In this document: positions 42,745-51,893 of the stretch, piece by piece
Position numbering within the stretch: position 1 is the first letter of the stretch
Layout: each line of letters starts with the position of its first letter
Origin: Dinoroseobacter sp049801095
GTDB lineage: Bacteria > Pseudomonadota > Alphaproteobacteria > Rhodobacterales > Rhodobacteraceae
Reading direction: 5' to 3'
NCBI RefSeq assembly: GCF_049801095.1
Contig: NZ_JBNAGH010000001.1
Span: 434,001 to 498,000 of the forward strand
DNA: 64,000 bases
Notes under the pieces: generated by a model
Told to the model about the DNA's origin: nothing
What the model saw: only the letters and a program-made list of their open reading frames with translations
Database searches by the model: none
Position numbers and translations under genes: made by a program

Positions 42745-43890
42745 ATGACGACCACATGGATGACCGAAGAGCATCAGATGCTCTCGGAGATGACCTACAG
42801 CTTCATCACCACCGAGTGGGCCCCGAAATTCGACCGCTGGCGCGAGCAGGGCGAGATGGATCGCGAGATCTGGCAGGAGGCCGGTGCGTTGGGCCTCCTC
42901 TGCCCCTCTGTCCCTGAGGAATATGGCGGGCCCGGCGGGGATTTCGGCCATGAGGCGGCAATCCTGACCGAGATCGCGCGGGCGAACCTGTCCTCCTGGG
43001 GGGCGGGGCATGGGATCCATTCCGGGATCGTCGCCCATTACATCCTTGCCTATGGCTCCGAAGAGCAGAAGCAGAAATGGCTGCCCAAGATGGTCTCGGG
43101 CGAGATGGTCGGCGCTCTGGCCATGACCGAGCCGGGCGCTGGCTCTGACCTGCAGGGGATCAAGACCAAGGCGGTGAAGGATGGCAACACCTACCGGCTG
43201 AGCGGCTCCAAGATCTTTATCACCAATGGCCAGCATGCGGATCTGATCGTAGTGGCCGCGAAGACCGACCCGAGTGCTGGCGCCAAGGGCGTCTCGCTGG
43301 TCGTGCTGGAGACGGAAGGGGCCGAAGGCTTCTCGCGCGGGCGCAACCTGCACAAGGTGGGCCTGCATGCCTCGGACACCTCGGAGCTCTTCTTTGACAA
43401 TGTGGAGATCCCGCCAGAGAACCTGCTCGGAGGGGAAGAAGGCCGCGGTTTTTACCAGATGATGAACCAGCTCCCGCAGGAGCGTCTGATCATCGCTGCC
43501 GGTGCGGTGGGCGCCATGGAAGGCGCCGTGCAGCGCACCATCGACTACGCCAAGGAGCGGCAGGCCTTTGGTGGCCCGATCCTCAAGTTTCAGAACACAC
43601 GCTTCAAACTGGCCGAGTGTCAGACCAAGACAACCGTGGCCCGCGCCTTCCTCAACGAATGCATCGCCGAGCATATGGAGGGCAAGCTCAGTGTCGAAAA
43701 GGCCGCGATGGCGAAATACTGGATCACCGACACGCAAGGCGAGGTGATCGACGAATGCGTGCAGCTCCATGGCGGCTATGGCTACATGGCCGAGTATGAC
43801 ATCGCCCAGATGTGGACCGATGCCCGCGTGCAGCGGATCTATGGCGGCACGAACGAGATCATGAAGGAACTGATCGGGAGAGCCCTGTGA
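42745..43890 (+). CDS. Acyl-CoA dehydrogenase
   Basis: 381 residues, the standard family length. The signatures are MTEPGAGSDLQGIKTKA (FAD-binding) and QLHGGYGYMAEYDIAQMWTDARVQRIYGGTNEIMKELI at the end. The catalytic glutamate position seems to be occupied in the usual short-chain way (IYGGTNEIM). It oxidises an acyl-CoA to the enoyl-CoA, with electrons going to ETF. gaaggggagagcc precedes the ATG. It lies between two long inverted repeats. Confidence 0.93.
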   Translation: MTTTWMTEEHQMLSEMTYSFITTEWAPKFDRWREQGEMDREIWQEAGALGLLCPSVPEEYGGPGGDFGHEAAILTEIARANLSSWGAGHGIHSGIVAHYILAYGSEEQKQKWLPKMVSGEMVGALAMTEPGAGSDLQGIKTKAVKDGNTYRLSGSKIFITNGQHADLIVVAAKTDPSAGAKGVSLVVLETEGAEGFSRGRNLHKVGLHASDTSELFFDNVEIPPENLLGGEEGRGFYQMMNQLPQERLIIAAGAVGAMEGAVQRTIDYAKERQAFGGPILKFQNTRFKLAECQTKTTVARAFLNECIAEHMEGKLSVEKAAMAKYWITDTQGEVIDECVQLHGGYGYMAEYDIAQMWTDARVQRIYGGTNEIMKELIGRAL

Positions 43891-43921
43891 CCCGCATGAC
43901 CCGGACCGCGAAAGCTGGAGC

Positions 43922-43964
43922 GGCCCTTCGGTTGGCATACGGGGGAGCGGACAACCGAAGGGCC
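43922..43964. terminator. 13-base inverted repeat after the second acyl-CoA dehydrogenase
   Basis: GGCCCTTCGGTTG and CAACCGAAGGGCC pair perfectly around 17 bases. No T-run follows. It sits in the 214-base gap before the GST gene and mirrors the earlier repeat at 42.6 kb in size and position. Confidence 0.55.
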
Positions 43965-44104
43965 TTGGGAGAACCCGATCAGGGGCATCTGAACCAGGTC
44001 CATGGCTCCGATTTACCCAAGAGCGCCTTAAGGACAGGTAAACCCATGTCACAGACTCCCATTTCTTTTTGCGCCCGTGCCTCGGATAGGACAGGAGCCT
44101 TCGC

Positions 44105-44740
44105 ATGACCCTCAAATTGCATTGTTTCGGCGAGTCCGGGCACTCCTACAAAGTAGCGCTCGCGCTCAATCTGGCGGAGCTCGACTGGACACCGGTCTAT
44201 GTGGATTTCTTTCGCGGCGGCACCCGAGCGCCCGAGCATATGGCCCTCAACGAGATGGGCGAATGCCCGGTGCTCGAGGATGGCGAGACCGTGCTCAGCC
44301 AATCGGGCGTGATCCTCGACCACCTGTCGGAAAAGACCGGGCGCTTTGGCCTGCATGACCCGGCGATCCGGCGCGAGGTCCTGCGCTGGGTCCTGTGGGA
44401 CAATCACAAGATGTCCTCCATGGTCGGGATCACGCGCTTCCTGATGAATTTCGTCCCTGAGGAGAAACGCTCCGCCGAGGTGATCGGCTGGGCCCAGGGC
44501 CGCTGCGCCGGGGCCTACAAGACCCTCGATGCAGCACTTGCCGGGCGCGACTGGCTGGTGGGCGAGGCGCTGAGCGCGGCGGACCTCTCCTGCTGCGCCT
44601 ACCTCTATTATGACGAGCCCTTCGGCTTTGACCGCAAGGCCTTCCCGAATATCGACCGCTGGCTCGACGGCATCGCCGCCCTGCCCGGCTGGAAACACCC
44701 CTATGATCTGATGCCCCGCGCTTTCGGCGTGGCGGCATGA
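44105..44740 (+). CDS. Glutathione S-transferase family protein
   Basis: 211 residues with the N-terminal thioredoxin-like domain (LHCFGESGHSYKVALALNLAELDW) and the glutathione-binding LNEMGECPVLEDGETVLSQSGVILDHL, including the cis-Pro and the SxxI block. The C-terminal part is helical. The position amid beta-oxidation genes suggests removal of reactive enoyl or epoxide intermediates or an isomerase role (inference). It is coupled to the thiolase frame by an ATGA overlap, though the likely thiolase start is 15 bases further on. Confidence 0.9.
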   Translation: MTLKLHCFGESGHSYKVALALNLAELDWTPVYVDFFRGGTRAPEHMALNEMGECPVLEDGETVLSQSGVILDHLSEKTGRFGLHDPAIRREVLRWVLWDNHKMSSMVGITRFLMNFVPEEKRSAEVIGWAQGRCAGAYKTLDAALAGRDWLVGEALSAADLSCCAYLYYDEPFGFDRKAFPNIDRWLDGIAALPGWKHPYDLMPRAFGVAA

Positions 44741-44751
44741 ACGGAGGACAC

Positions 44752-45963
44752 ATGACCGAAGCCTATATTTACGACGCGATCCGCAGCCCCCGGGGCAAGG
44801 GCCGCAAGGATGGCAGCCTGCATGAGGTGACCGCGGTCAGCCTCTCGGCGCAGACGCTCAACGCGCTCAAGGACCGCAACGGGCTTGAGGGCCACGCGGT
44901 CGAAGACGTGATCTGGGGCAATGTCACCCAGGTGATGGAACAGGGCGGCTGCCTTGCGCGGACCGCCGTACTTGCCTCGGACCTCGACGAGCGGATCCCG
45001 GGGCTTGCGATCAATCGGTTCTGTGCAAGCGGGCTTGAGGCCGTGAACCTCGCCGCGAACCAGGTACGCGGCGGTGGCGGTGACGCCTATATCGCCGGTG
45101 GGGTCGAGATGATGGGCCGCGTGCCCATGGGCTCCGACGGGGCCGCGATTGCCGCGGATCCGAGTGTCGCGATGAAGACCTACTTCGTGCCGCAAGGCAT
45201 CTCGGCGGATATCATTGCCACCGAATACGGCTTCTCCCGCGATGATGCCGATCAACTCGCCGTGGCCAGCCAGCAGCGCGCCCATGCGGCCTGGGAGGAT
45301 AACCGCTTCGAGAAGTCGATCTTCACCGTGCGTGACCAGAACGGTTTGAGCATTCTCGACCATGACGAATACATGCGCCCCCAGACGGATATGCAGTCCT
45401 TGGGCGGGCTGAAGCCTGCCTTCAAGGACATGGGCGAGCAGATGCCCGGCTTCGACAAGGTTGCAATGATGAAATACCCGCATCTCGAGAAGATCGAGCA
45501 TATCCACCATGCGGGGAACTCGAGCGGTATCGTGGATGGGGCCGCAGCCCTTCTGATCGGCAACAAGGAATTCGGTGAGGCTCACGGCCTCAAGCCCCGC
45601 GCCCGGATCAAGGCGACCTGCAAAATCGGCACGGATCCCACGATCATGTTGACCGGGCCTGTTCCCGCCACTGAAAAAATCCTGGCCGATTCAGGAATGA
45701 GCATCTCGGACATTGATTTATTCGAAGTTAACGAGGCCTTCTCTTCGGTGGTTTTGCGCTTCATGCAGGCCTTCGATGTGGATCATGACAAGGTCAATGT
45801 GAATGGCGGCTCGATCGCTATGGGGCACCCGCTGGGCGCGACAGGCGCGATGATCCTCGGCACCCTGCTCGACGAGCTGGAGCGCACGGGCAAGGGCACC
45901 GGCCTCGCGACCCTCTGCGTCGCGTCCGGCATGGGTGCCGCCACCATCATCGAGCGCGTGTGA
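44752..45963 (+). CDS. fadA: Acetyl-CoA C-acyltransferase (thiolase)
   Basis: 403 residues from ATG 44752, chosen because ggagga (44743-44748) is well placed; an earlier in-frame ATG at 44737 is less likely. Nucleophilic Cys91 is in NRFCASGLEAVN, the C-terminal His is in GGSIAMGHPLGATGA, and the second Cys is in LCVASGMGAATI. It cleaves 3-ketoacyl-CoA to acetyl-CoA and a shortened acyl-CoA. It pairs with the multifunctional FadJ-like gene 14 bases downstream as the FadAB-type complex. Confidence 0.94.
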   Translation: MTEAYIYDAIRSPRGKGRKDGSLHEVTAVSLSAQTLNALKDRNGLEGHAVEDVIWGNVTQVMEQGGCLARTAVLASDLDERIPGLAINRFCASGLEAVNLAANQVRGGGGDAYIAGGVEMMGRVPMGSDGAAIAADPSVAMKTYFVPQGISADIIATEYGFSRDDADQLAVASQQRAHAAWEDNRFEKSIFTVRDQNGLSILDHDEYMRPQTDMQSLGGLKPAFKDMGEQMPGFDKVAMMKYPHLEKIEHIHHAGNSSGIVDGAAALLIGNKEFGEAHGLKPRARIKATCKIGTDPTIMLTGPVPATEKILADSGMSISDIDLFEVNEAFSSVVLRFMQAFDVDHDKVNVNGGSIAMGHPLGATGAMILGTLLDELERTGKGTGLATLCVASGMGAATIIERV

Positions 45964-45977
45964 GGGAGAGACGAGAG

Positions 45978-48188
45978 ATGACCGATTTTACCATGAGCAC
46001 GGACGCCGACGGCGTCGCCACCATCACCTGGGATGTCCAGGGCAAGTCGATGAACGTCATGAACCAGAAGGGCTTCGAGGATCTCGATGCCCTGGTGGAT
46101 CAGGCGCTGGCCGATGAGGCCGTGAAGGGGATCATCATCACCTCGGGCAAGGACAGCTTTGCCGGGGGTATGGACCTCAATGTCATCGCCAAGATGAAGG
46201 AAGACGCGGGCGACGATCCGGCGCGTGGGCTCTTTGAGGGCGTGATGGCCATGCATGGCATCCTGCGCAAGATCGAGCGCGCAGGCATGGACCCCAAGAC
46301 CAACAAGGGCGGCAAGCCGATTGCCGCCGCCCTGCCCGGCACGGCGCTTGGCATCGGGCTTGAGATCCCGCTGGCCTGCCACCGGATCTTTGCTGCCGAT
46401 AACCCCAAGGCCAAGATCGGCCTGCCGGAGATCATGGTCGGCATCTTCCCCGGCGCGGGCGGCACCATGCGCGTCTCGCGCAAGCTGGGCGCGATGCAGG
46501 CAGCGCCGATCCTGCTCGAAGGCAAACTGAGCGAGCCCAAGAAGGCCAAGCTGGCCGGGATCGTGGACGAGGTCGTTCCGGCGGAGGAGCTTCAGGCGGC
46601 CGCCAAGGCCTGGGTCCTTTCGGCCAAGGACGCCGACATCGTGAAGCCCTGGGATCAGAAGGGATACAAGTTCCCGGGCGGCGCGCCTTATCACCCGGCG
46701 GGCTTCATGACCTTCGTGGGGGCCTCCGCGATGATCCATTCCAAGACCCAAGGGGTTTATCCGGCGGCCAAGGCGCTCCTGAGCGCGGTCTATGAAGGCG
46801 CCATGGTGCCCTTCGACACCGCGCTGAAGATCGAGGCGCGCTGGTTCACCAATGTGCTGATGAACCCGTCCTCCTCGGCGATGATCCGGTCGCTCTTCAT
46901 CAACAAGGAGGCGCTGGAGAAAGGGGCCGTGCGTCCCGCGGATGTGGCCGATCAGAAGGTCAAGAAGGTCGGCATTCTCGGCGCGGGCATGATGGGGGCG
47001 GGCATTGCCTATGTCTCCGCCAATGCCGGGATCGAGGTCGTTCTGATCGACGCGGCGCAAGAGAGCGCGGATCGCGGCAAGGCTTATTCAGCGAGCATTC
47101 TCGACAAGGGGATCTCCCGCAAAAAGGTGACGGCGGAGAAGAAGGAAGAGGTTCTGGCCCGCATCACCGCGACCACCGACTACGCCGCCCTTGAGGGCTG
47201 CGATCTGGTGGTCGAGGCGGTGTTCGAGGATCCCGGCGTCAAGGCCGAGGTGACCGCGAAAGCCGAGGCCGTGATCCCGTCGGATGCGATCTTTGCCACC
47301 AACACCTCGACCCTGCCGATCTCTGATCTGGCCAAGGCGAGTGCCCGGCCGGAGCAGTTCATCGGCATCCACTTCTTCTCGCCCGTGGACAAGATGCTGC
47401 TGGTGGAAATCATCAAAGGCAAGGAGACCGGCGATGTGGCCGTGGCCAAGGCGCTCGACTATGTGCGCCAGATCCGCAAGACGCCGATCGTGGTCAATGA
47501 CGCGCGCTTCTTCTACGCCAATCGCTGCATCATTCCCTATATCAACGAAGGGATCCGCATGGTGGCCGAGGGCGTCACCCCGGCCCTGGTCGAGAACGCC
47601 GCGAAGCTTGTGGGCATGCCGCTCGGACCGCTGCAGCTGGTGGATGAGACCTCCATCGATCTGGGCGTGAAGATCGCCAAGGCCACCAAGGCCGCCATGG
47701 GCGACGCCTACCCGGATGAAGCCGTGGATGAGGTCCTCTTCTGGATGGCCGATGAAGGTCGGCTGGGCCGCAAGTCCAATTCGGGCTTCTATGCCTACGA
47801 TGAAAAGGGCAAGCGCGGCTTGCTCTGGGAGGGTCTGGGCGATCACTACGCCGAAGCCGCGGATCAGCCGGAGCTCACCACCGTGCAGCACCGTTTGCTG
47901 ATGGCGCAGGTACTGGAGGCGGTTCGCGCGCTCGAAGACGGGGTCCTGATGGATATCCGCGAGGGCGATGTGGGCGCGATCCTCGGCTGGGGCTTTGCCC
48001 CTTGGTCCGGTGGTCCGCTGAGTTGGCTCGACATGATCGGGGCGGCTCGCGCGGTCGAGATCTGCGATGCGCTGACCGAGACCCATGGCGCGCGCTTCAC
48101 CACCCCGGCCCTCCTGCGGGAGATGGCCGAGAAGGGCGAGACCTTCTACGGACGGTTCGGCGCAGACACAGCGGCTGCCGCGGCCTGA
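45978..48188 (+). CDS. fadJ: Enoyl-CoA hydratase / 3-hydroxyacyl-CoA dehydrogenase, multifunctional (FadJ/FadB-like)
   Basis: 736 residues from ATG 45978. The N-terminal crotonase domain shows ITSGKDSFAGGMDLN and the catalytic-Glu region LEIPLACHRIFAADN...IGLPEIMVGIFPGAGGT. The dehydrogenase part starts VGILGAGMMGAGIAYVSANAG (NAD-binding), then has EAVFEDPGVKAEV, the HFFSPVDKM catalytic His and the C-terminal dimerisation domain. It does two consecutive steps of beta-oxidation and hands the product to the thiolase. The next gene begins 1 base after its stop. Confidence 0.95.
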   Translation: MTDFTMSTDADGVATITWDVQGKSMNVMNQKGFEDLDALVDQALADEAVKGIIITSGKDSFAGGMDLNVIAKMKEDAGDDPARGLFEGVMAMHGILRKIERAGMDPKTNKGGKPIAAALPGTALGIGLEIPLACHRIFAADNPKAKIGLPEIMVGIFPGAGGTMRVSRKLGAMQAAPILLEGKLSEPKKAKLAGIVDEVVPAEELQAAAKAWVLSAKDADIVKPWDQKGYKFPGGAPYHPAGFMTFVGASAMIHSKTQGVYPAAKALLSAVYEGAMVPFDTALKIEARWFTNVLMNPSSSAMIRSLFINKEALEKGAVRPADVADQKVKKVGILGAGMMGAGIAYVSANAGIEVVLIDAAQESADRGKAYSASILDKGISRKKVTAEKKEEVLARITATTDYAALEGCDLVVEAVFEDPGVKAEVTAKAEAVIPSDAIFATNTSTLPISDLAKASARPEQFIGIHFFSPVDKMLLVEIIKGKETGDVAVAKALDYVRQIRKTPIVVNDARFFYANRCIIPYINEGIRMVAEGVTPALVENAAKLVGMPLGPLQLVDETSIDLGVKIAKATKAAMGDAYPDEAVDEVLFWMADEGRLGRKSNSGFYAYDEKGKRGLLWEGLGDHYAEAADQPELTTVQHRLLMAQVLEAVRALEDGVLMDIREGDVGAILGWGFAPWSGGPLSWLDMIGAARAVEICDALTETHGARFTTPALLREMAEKGETFYGRFGADTAAAAA

Positions 48189-48189
48189 T

Positions 48190-49167
48190 ATGGCGGCGGA
48201 GGCCGCGTCTGCCCCCGCGCCGGGGGCGCGTGTGCTCCCCTGGCGCATCTTGCTGGCCGTCCTCGGTGCCTGGGCATTGCTGGTCGCGCCCATCGTGATC
48301 TTTTTTGGCCCCGCCTTTGGTGGGGTCACTTTGGTTGTGGGGCTCATCCCGGCCTTTGGCGGGCATGTGCTGGGCCAGCGACGGGTGGCCTATCTGGCCG
48401 CGGGCGCGCTCCTTGCCGCGATTGCAGCCCTGTCCCTCGCGCCCGGCCCCCTGACGATCTGGGCCTGCACATTGGCGCTGATCGGCGGAGCCGCCTGGGA
48501 GGCCTGGCGCCCGGGCGGGCGGGCTTTCGTGCTGGCGCTTTACGGGTGGAGCGCGCTTGTCCTCGCCCCTACCATGCCCACCCCGCTGGAGGCCCTGCCC
48601 TTTGTCGCCGCGGGGCTTCTCTGGGGCGCACTGGCCACCGCGCTCTTTCGCTTTGCGGGCCAAGCGGCACAGCCCCCGGTGGAAGGCCAAGTCGCCGTCT
48701 CATTGGCGCTTTTCCTGCTGGCGGGCATCTTCGTGTCCGCGCAGATCACTGCTTGGATCGATGAGAAATATGGCTATTGGGTGGTGCTCCTCTTCATCCT
48801 GCGCGCGCTCTCGCCGCCCCACCAGAGCCACCGGCACGCGGTCAGCTACGCGCTGGGCGCGGTGCTGGGATCGGGCTGCGCCATGCTGCTTACGTGGTTT
48901 CACCCGGCGGCCTCGGTCACCTTGCCCCTCACGCTTCTGATGGTGGTGCTGGGCCTGCGCTACCTGCCCCATCCGGCGCCCTGGTCCACGGCGGCCTTCA
49001 CCTCGGCGGTGCTCCTGATCAACGCGCTCGGGTCGGACGGGATCCTGTGGCGGATCGAGGCGGTGCTGCTCGCGGTCGCTATTGCCATGGGGCTGGTCAG
49101 TGCCATCGCCCTGGGCTGGCGGTTGGTCGGGCGGATCAATCCGGGCCTCTCTCCGCCCGGGCGCTAG
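48190..49167 (+). CDS. FUSC-like polytopic membrane protein
   Basis: 325 residues from ATG 48190 (MAAEAASAPAPG), immediately after the FadJ-like stop. About ten hydrophobic segments are present. In the second half, YWVVLLFILRALSPPHQSHRHAVSYALGAVLGSGCAMLL read in order resembles the FUSC (fusaric acid resistance, aromatic acid exporter) membrane repeat. No signal peptide or nucleotide-binding motif is seen. The role may be efflux of aromatic or fatty acids, given the preceding genes, but this is inference. Its TAG stop shares a CTAG with the convergent DMT gene. Confidence 0.6.
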   Translation: MAAEAASAPAPGARVLPWRILLAVLGAWALLVAPIVIFFGPAFGGVTLVVGLIPAFGGHVLGQRRVAYLAAGALLAAIAALSLAPGPLTIWACTLALIGGAAWEAWRPGGRAFVLALYGWSALVLAPTMPTPLEALPFVAAGLLWGALATALFRFAGQAAQPPVEGQVAVSLALFLLAGIFVSAQITAWIDEKYGYWVVLLFILRALSPPHQSHRHAVSYALGAVLGSGCAMLLTWFHPAASVTLPLTLLMVVLGLRYLPHPAPWSTAAFTSAVLLINALGSDGILWRIEAVLLAVAIAMGLVSAIALGWRLVGRINPGLSPPGR

Positions 49168-50081
49168 TCCTGCGCCTGACGTCCGCGCAGGATGATCACC
49201 GTGCCGGCCGCCAGAATGCAGCAGATCCCTGCAAAGGCGAGGAGCCCGGGCACCTCGCTCCAGAGGATATAGCCCCAGATCCCGGCAAAGAGCAGGAAGC
49301 TGTATTCAAAGACCGAGGCATAGCTCGGATCCGCGATCTGGTAGGCGCGCACGAGAAACCCGACCGCGATCAGCGATCCCACCGCCTGCAGCACTGTCAA
49401 TGCAAGGAAGCGACCCGTCATCGGTTGCCACCCTGTGCCGAAAAAGCTCGCCGTCTCGGGCGCCCCGCCCCAGCCTGTGACCGCCAGAACGCCCAGCCCT
49501 GCCAGCCCGTAGACCAGCAGCAGCGCAAAGAACCACCATGTGAGGCAATAGGGGCTTTCCTCGGCGCAAAGGCGCCGCGTCGCCAGAGACCCGGCAGCAT
49601 AAAGCGCGCCCGCCAGCACAGGGATGATCGCCACGGGCGTGAACGCGTCGCCACCCGGTTGCAGCACCAAGAGCACGCCCGCGAACCCGACCGCCACCGC
49701 CCCCGCGCGCCAGGGTCCGACCCGCGCGCCGAAGAGCCCGATGCTCAGGAGGAGTACGAAGATCGGCGAGGTAAAGAGCCCCGCCCCCGCCGTCGAGATC
49801 GGCAGCACGGCCACCGCCCCGAAATAGAGCAGGATCGAGGTCGCCATCAGCGCCGAGCGCACCAGCACCGCCCAGAGCCGCTGGGCGCGGAGCGGCCAGC
49901 CAAAGGCCAGCGCCAACAGGCCCAGCGCGGGCAGCACCATGGCGCTGCGCACCGCGTGGAACTGCCAGAGCCCTGCATCCTCGGCGATCACGCGCACATA
50001 GTTGTCGATGAACCCGATGATCAGCATCGCCGCCAGAATGAGCCCGGCGGCGGCCGGAACGCGGTTTGCAGATTGCGCCAT
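49164..50081 (-). CDS. DMT-superfamily (EamA) exporter
   Basis: 305 residues from ATG 50081 (MAQSANRVPAAAG); longer frames upstream overlap the divergent gene. Ten helices form two EamA domains. The first ends near SIGLFGARVGPWRAGAVAVGFAGVLLVL and the second has SYASVFEYSFLLFAGIWGYILW. Members export amino acids or other small metabolites. Its stop overlaps that of the convergent FUSC-like gene via CTAG, and it is divergent from the acyl-CoA synthetase across 79 bases. Confidence 0.92.
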   Translation of the reverse strand: MAQSANRVPAAAGLILAAMLIIGFIDNYVRVIAEDAGLWQFHAVRSAMVLPALGLLALAFGWPLRAQRLWAVLVRSALMATSILLYFGAVAVLPISTAGAGLFTSPIFVLLLSIGLFGARVGPWRAGAVAVGFAGVLLVLQPGGDAFTPVAIIPVLAGALYAAGSLATRRLCAEESPYCLTWWFFALLLVYGLAGLGVLAVTGWGGAPETASFFGTGWQPMTGRFLALTVLQAVGSLIAVGFLVRAYQIADPSYASVFEYSFLLFAGIWGYILWSEVPGLLAFAGICCILAAGTVIILRGRQAQD

Positions 50082-50160
50082 GGGGGTCCTTTCGTGTCGC
50101 GCGGAGTTGACCATGGCCCACACTCCACGTCTATTCGGAAAAAAACACTGGGAGGACATC

Positions 50161-51786
50161 ATGGGTTGGCTGACGGACGAGACCGGGCTGGGGAAATGTG
50201 CGGCGAACCATGTGCCCCTCACCCCTCTGAGCCATTTGCAACGGGCCGCGCAGGTCTATGCCAGCCATGACGCCTGGATCTATGGCGCCCGGCGCTGCGA
50301 CTATGCGGAGTATCACGGTCGGGTTTCGCGGCTGGCCTCGGCGCTGGCCCAGGCCGGGATCGCGCCGGGGGATGTGGTCGCCACGCTGCTGCCCAATGTC
50401 CCCGCTATGGTCGAGGCGCATTTTGGCGTGCCAGCCTGCGGCGCCGTGCTCAACACAATCAACATCCGGCTCGATGTGGATACGGTCGCCTATATCTTCG
50501 CCCATGGCGGCGCGAAACAGGTGCTGGTCGATCCGCAATTCCTGCCCCTGGCCGTGGCCGCCTGCGAGCAGATGGAAGGCCCGGCCCCGATGCTGATCGA
50601 GGTGGCCGATGACGCCGCCGGGGTGCACGCGACCGGCACCTATCCGGAATACGAGACGTTTCTCGCGGGCGGTGATCCGGACTTCGCCTGGCACATGCCC
50701 GAGGATGAGTGGGAGAGCCTCGCGCTCAACTACACCTCCGGTACGACCGGGCGGCCCAAGGGCGTGGTCTATCACCATCGCGGCGCCTATCTGATGACAA
50801 TGGGCACGGTGGTGTCCTGGCGCATGGTGCTCTATCCGCGCTGGATGGCCATCGTGCCGCTCTTTCACTGCAATGGCTGGAACCACAGCTGGATGATGCC
50901 CATGGTCGGCGGCACGGTCGTCTGTTGTCGCGACGTGACGGCGGATGCGATCTATGGGGCGATTGCCGAGCATGGCGTGACCCATTTCGGCGGCGCGCCC
51001 ATCGTGCTCAACATGATCGTCAACGCGCCCGAAAGCGCCCGTCGTCCTTTTGAGCACACGGTCGAGGTGATGACCGCTGGCGCGCCCCCCGCCGCAGCAA
51101 CGCTCGCCGCCATCGAGGAGTTGGGCTTCAACGTCACCCAGGTTTACGGGCTCACCGAAACCTATGGCCATGTCACAGAATGCGTCTGGGATCCGGCCTG
51201 GTCCGATCTGCCCCAAGGGGACCGCGCCGCGATCAAGGCCCGCCAGGGCGTCGCCCTGCCCCAGATGGAGCATATCACCGTGATGGATGCGGAGATGCGC
51301 CAGATCCCCATGGATGCGACCACCACGGGCGAGATCATGATGCGCGGCAACTCGGTGATGAAGGGGTACTACAAGAACCCCTCCGCGACCGAAGAAGCTT
51401 TCGCCGGGGGCTATTTCCACTCCGGGGACATCGCCCTGCAGCACCCCAACGGCTATATCCAGATCGCGGATCGCGCCAAGGACATCATCATCTCCGGCGG
51501 CGAGAACATCTCCTCGGTGGAGGTCGAAGGGGTGCTCATGCACCACCCGGCGGTGTTGCTCTGCGCCGTTGTCGCCAAGCCGGATACAAAATGGGGTGAG
51601 GTTCCTTGCGCCTTTATTGAGTTGAAGGATGGGGCAAAGGCCGAAGAGGACGAGATCATCGCCTTTGCACGCGAACGGCTCGCAGGCTTCAAGACGCCGA
51701 AAAAGGTTGTGTTTCAAGAGCTTCCCAAGACGTCCACGGGCAAGATCCAGAAGTTCGAGCTGCGCAAGACCGCGGCCGGGATCTGA
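50161..51786 (+). CDS. Acyl-CoA synthetase (AMP-binding), medium/long-chain or DmdB-like
   Basis: 541 residues from ATG 50161, with gggagga at 50150-50156; the frame is open upstream. The AMP-binding P-loop is YTSGTTGRPKGV, then FHCNGWNHSW, VYGLTETYGH and the C-terminal ISGGENISSVEVE. The catalytic lysine is in TSTGKIQKFE (Lys528 by this start). Family members include fatty-acid CoA ligases and the methylmercaptopropionyl-CoA ligase DmdB of roseobacters; the sequence does not decide. It would feed acyl-CoA into the beta-oxidation cluster upstream. Confidence 0.92.
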   Translation: MGWLTDETGLGKCAANHVPLTPLSHLQRAAQVYASHDAWIYGARRCDYAEYHGRVSRLASALAQAGIAPGDVVATLLPNVPAMVEAHFGVPACGAVLNTINIRLDVDTVAYIFAHGGAKQVLVDPQFLPLAVAACEQMEGPAPMLIEVADDAAGVHATGTYPEYETFLAGGDPDFAWHMPEDEWESLALNYTSGTTGRPKGVVYHHRGAYLMTMGTVVSWRMVLYPRWMAIVPLFHCNGWNHSWMMPMVGGTVVCCRDVTADAIYGAIAEHGVTHFGGAPIVLNMIVNAPESARRPFEHTVEVMTAGAPPAAATLAAIEELGFNVTQVYGLTETYGHVTECVWDPAWSDLPQGDRAAIKARQGVALPQMEHITVMDAEMRQIPMDATTTGEIMMRGNSVMKGYYKNPSATEEAFAGGYFHSGDIALQHPNGYIQIADRAKDIIISGGENISSVEVEGVLMHHPAVLLCAVVAKPDTKWGEVPCAFIELKDGAKAEEDEIIAFARERLAGFKTPKKVVFQELPKTSTGKIQKFELRKTAAGI

Positions 51787-51893
51787 ACCAGCGCCCCGCC
51801 TCTTGGACGGTCAGAGGACGCACGGGCGATTGAGGCTGCCCGGACAACCCGCTAGGGTGCCGGGCAACGTATAATCGACAGGCATTTTCGGCA

